From: Brugia malayi
Lineage: Eukaryota > Nematoda > Chromadorea > Rhabditida > Onchocercidae
Direction of reading: 5' to 3'
Assembly (NCBI RefSeq): GCF_000002995.4
Contig: NW_025062478.1
Span: 2,642,001-2,706,000 of the forward strand
Length of the DNA stretch: 64,000 nucleotides
Below the pieces are notes generated by a model, which was not told where the DNA came from, searched no databases, and saw nothing but the letters and a program-made list of their open reading frames with translations. Both the position numbers and the translations under genes were made by a program. This document shows, piece after piece, positions 62,260-64,000 of this stretch. Numbering within the stretch: position 1 is the first letter of the stretch; every line of letters starts with the position of its first letter.

Positions 62260-64000
62260 GATATTCAAATGATCGTATATCGAATATTAACACATTCACT
62301 TCTTGGCGCTAATTTCATCGGTTCAACTTTTTCTGAACTATTAATGCATTTTCTTTTGAATGAAAATAAAAAACTGATTTTACTTTTTGATATCACTCAA
62401 TAAAATTCCGTCCAAATTTCACAAACTTCGTTTGTCCCCGCAAGCAATTATTTACATTCTAATCAAGAAAAATAGATATTCAATAATCAGTAAAATGCTA
62501 TACACCTTGGCCCTCTCATGGGTAATTTGCGCTTTCCTCCTTCGATGTGATAGTCTTTCTTGTCTCTTTTTCCGGAATCAAACCCATATCCTCCGTTAAC
62601 GGTCACAACCATAATAGATCCACAAATACCACCCAATGTTAATAAATCAGGTTGACGGATCTGTCCACGACACAATATTCAATGTCACCAATTAACGGAT
62701 CGATTACTTTAATGTGACAGGTGCGCTCGTCCAAAAGTCATTGCTTTGATATTTCTATTAGCTCTGAATTTGCCATAGTTATTCTCGTAGAATAATCAGT
62801 ACAAAGTGTTATGGTTATTAGAATTGAGCCATTCGTTATTTCAGTTTTTATAAGTTAATTTGAACTTGGATATACATAGCTTAGCTTTTGAGATAAGCTA
62901 TAATCATTGGCGGAATCAGTCGGAGAGGTATGTATAAACGAATAATTGCTGTGTTGGCTAATCTCTGAAAAGCTTACCGACAAATGCGCTACATTTGAAT
63001 TGAGTGCAATTTTCATTCTCAATTCTTCACGAATCAATTGTGCAACAGAAATGATTTTGTGTCTTAAAATAAAGATAATTTTCATCATCTTTTCAAAATT
63101 TCCTTTAGAAAAACATGAAAGATTATTCAATGAAATAGTAAGAATAATTCAATTCATATTTGACAGTTCTTTTGTTCTTTTATTTTAAAATATATTAACA
63201 TAACATTTACTTGTAATATATTTCAAAGTATCTATGATTATTTAATCTTTGCTAAAGTTAAATTTACTTAATTATAAGATTAAGAATTCATTACAAAGTA
63301 AAAGATTTGAAGTGTTAATGAAAATCAAAGCACTAAGAACTTGCACTCATTTTAAAAACCTAATGAGCTCCATTTCACAGTTTTGTTTTATTTTGAAAAT
63401 TTCCATGAATGTTTGTTAGTCTATGAAATAATCAAAGGAATTTATTGAGGAAATATCATAAATGCTTTGTTGGCTACCATATAGCATTTTTGTGTTTATA
63501 TTCTTTGAATCGTATATTCTTATTGTTCCATAACTCCTCTGATCAAATAAACAATAGCTGATAAACAAAGAATGCGACAAAGTAGAGTTGATCAATGACA
63601 GAATCAGATCCATCCAAAGTTTGATTTTATATCTTTGTTCTACGATTATACACGGAAAGAGAGTTAACTGCTTAGGGAAATGATGAAATTCCATGAGGCA
63701 AAATCTGAAAAAGATTCTGTGTCGATAAATCCCCGAATTTGATCCCTGATCAAGAATTTCTTCAATGAGAAATCAATTAATTGATCAATGAGAAGAAAAT
63801 GGTTTGTTTTAGAAAAAATCGACAAATATTTTAATTTTTTATCTGATATCAACTAATTAATAAGGTTATACCATTCAATATTTGATAATTTCTTATCCTT
63901 AAATTTGCTTCAAAGAAAGTTAAAAACTGATAATAAATCTCACAAAACAATCAATGAAACGATTTTCTCATTCGCACAATATATTTTATGGTTGTGTGAT
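62260..64000. repeat. Third copy of the palindrome arm, running off the window
   Basis: Same orientation as the left arm and highly similar to 39060-40790, with small indels, for example near 62970 and at 63848. It lacks the LTR element and so shows the empty target site. It may be the left half of another palindrome that continues beyond base 64000. Confidence 0.88.
62487..62675 (-). other. Open frame conserved among palindrome copies
   Basis: A minus-strand frame of about 60 codons containing RQPDLLTLGGICGSIM and NGGYGFDSGKRDKKD, ending RGPRCIAFY. It has more protein-like composition than its surroundings and is intact here but interrupted in both other copies. No homologue is recognised and no splice structure was confirmed; it could be a relic exon. 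Confidence 0.3.

Noticed and set aside
1..64000. tRNA, rRNA or CRISPR features
   Set aside because: None seen by eye on either strand; a covariance-model scan would be needed to exclude a tRNA.

Overview
This is a very AT-rich window with long homopolymer A/T runs, microsatellites and intron-rich genes. Introns are GT..AG, with acceptors mostly of the TTTTCAG/TTTTTAG type, and several start codons sit 1-36 bases after an orphan acceptor, as expected for nematode spliced-leader trans-splicing. With the gene content (nematode-like SAS-6, a secreted C-type lectin, Gly/Tyr-rich secreted peptides, a BEL/Pao element with an env-like gene) this points to a nematode. The order is not decidable from sequence alone. 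Exon structures were rebuilt by hand from splice sites and reading phase; all multi-exon models given as complete join in frame.

Layout. 1-2.2 kb: no gene seen. 2.2-4.2 kb (-): four-exon secreted C-type lectin. 4.2-17.1 kb: gene desert with three tandem-repeat arrays. 17.2-18.3 kb (+): two-exon secreted protein of unknown function. 19.8-22.9 kb (-): seven-exon DNMT2/TRDMT1 tRNA methyltransferase. 23.8-28.4 kb (-): twelve-exon mitochondrial GABA transaminase. 28.4-31.7 kb: intergenic. 31.8-36.5 kb (-): fourteen-exon SAS-6 centriole protein. 37.0-37.5 kb (-): single-exon ALG13 UDP-GlcNAc transferase subunit. 37.5-37.9 kb (-): last exon of an unrecognised gene, 56 bases upstream of ALG13. SAS-6, ALG13 and this gene may form an operon-like cluster.

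39.0-51.7 kb: an imperfect palindrome about 4.7 kb long, whose right arm is interrupted by a 7.9-kb BEL/Pao LTR retrotransposon with 461-bp LTRs and a 5-bp target-site duplication. The element carries gag, pol and an env-like gene whose ectodomain resembles class III (herpesvirus gB-type) fusion glycoproteins; its reading frames are broken at several places although its LTRs differ at only two positions. A third copy of the palindrome arm lies at 62.26 kb and runs off the window.

51.8-62.1 kb: a cluster of four related two-exon genes for short secreted Gly/Tyr-rich peptides. Two of them encode identical proteins and lie in a large inverted duplication; the other two each flank the outer end of a palindrome arm. 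This peptide and palindrome region is the most distinctive part of the window.
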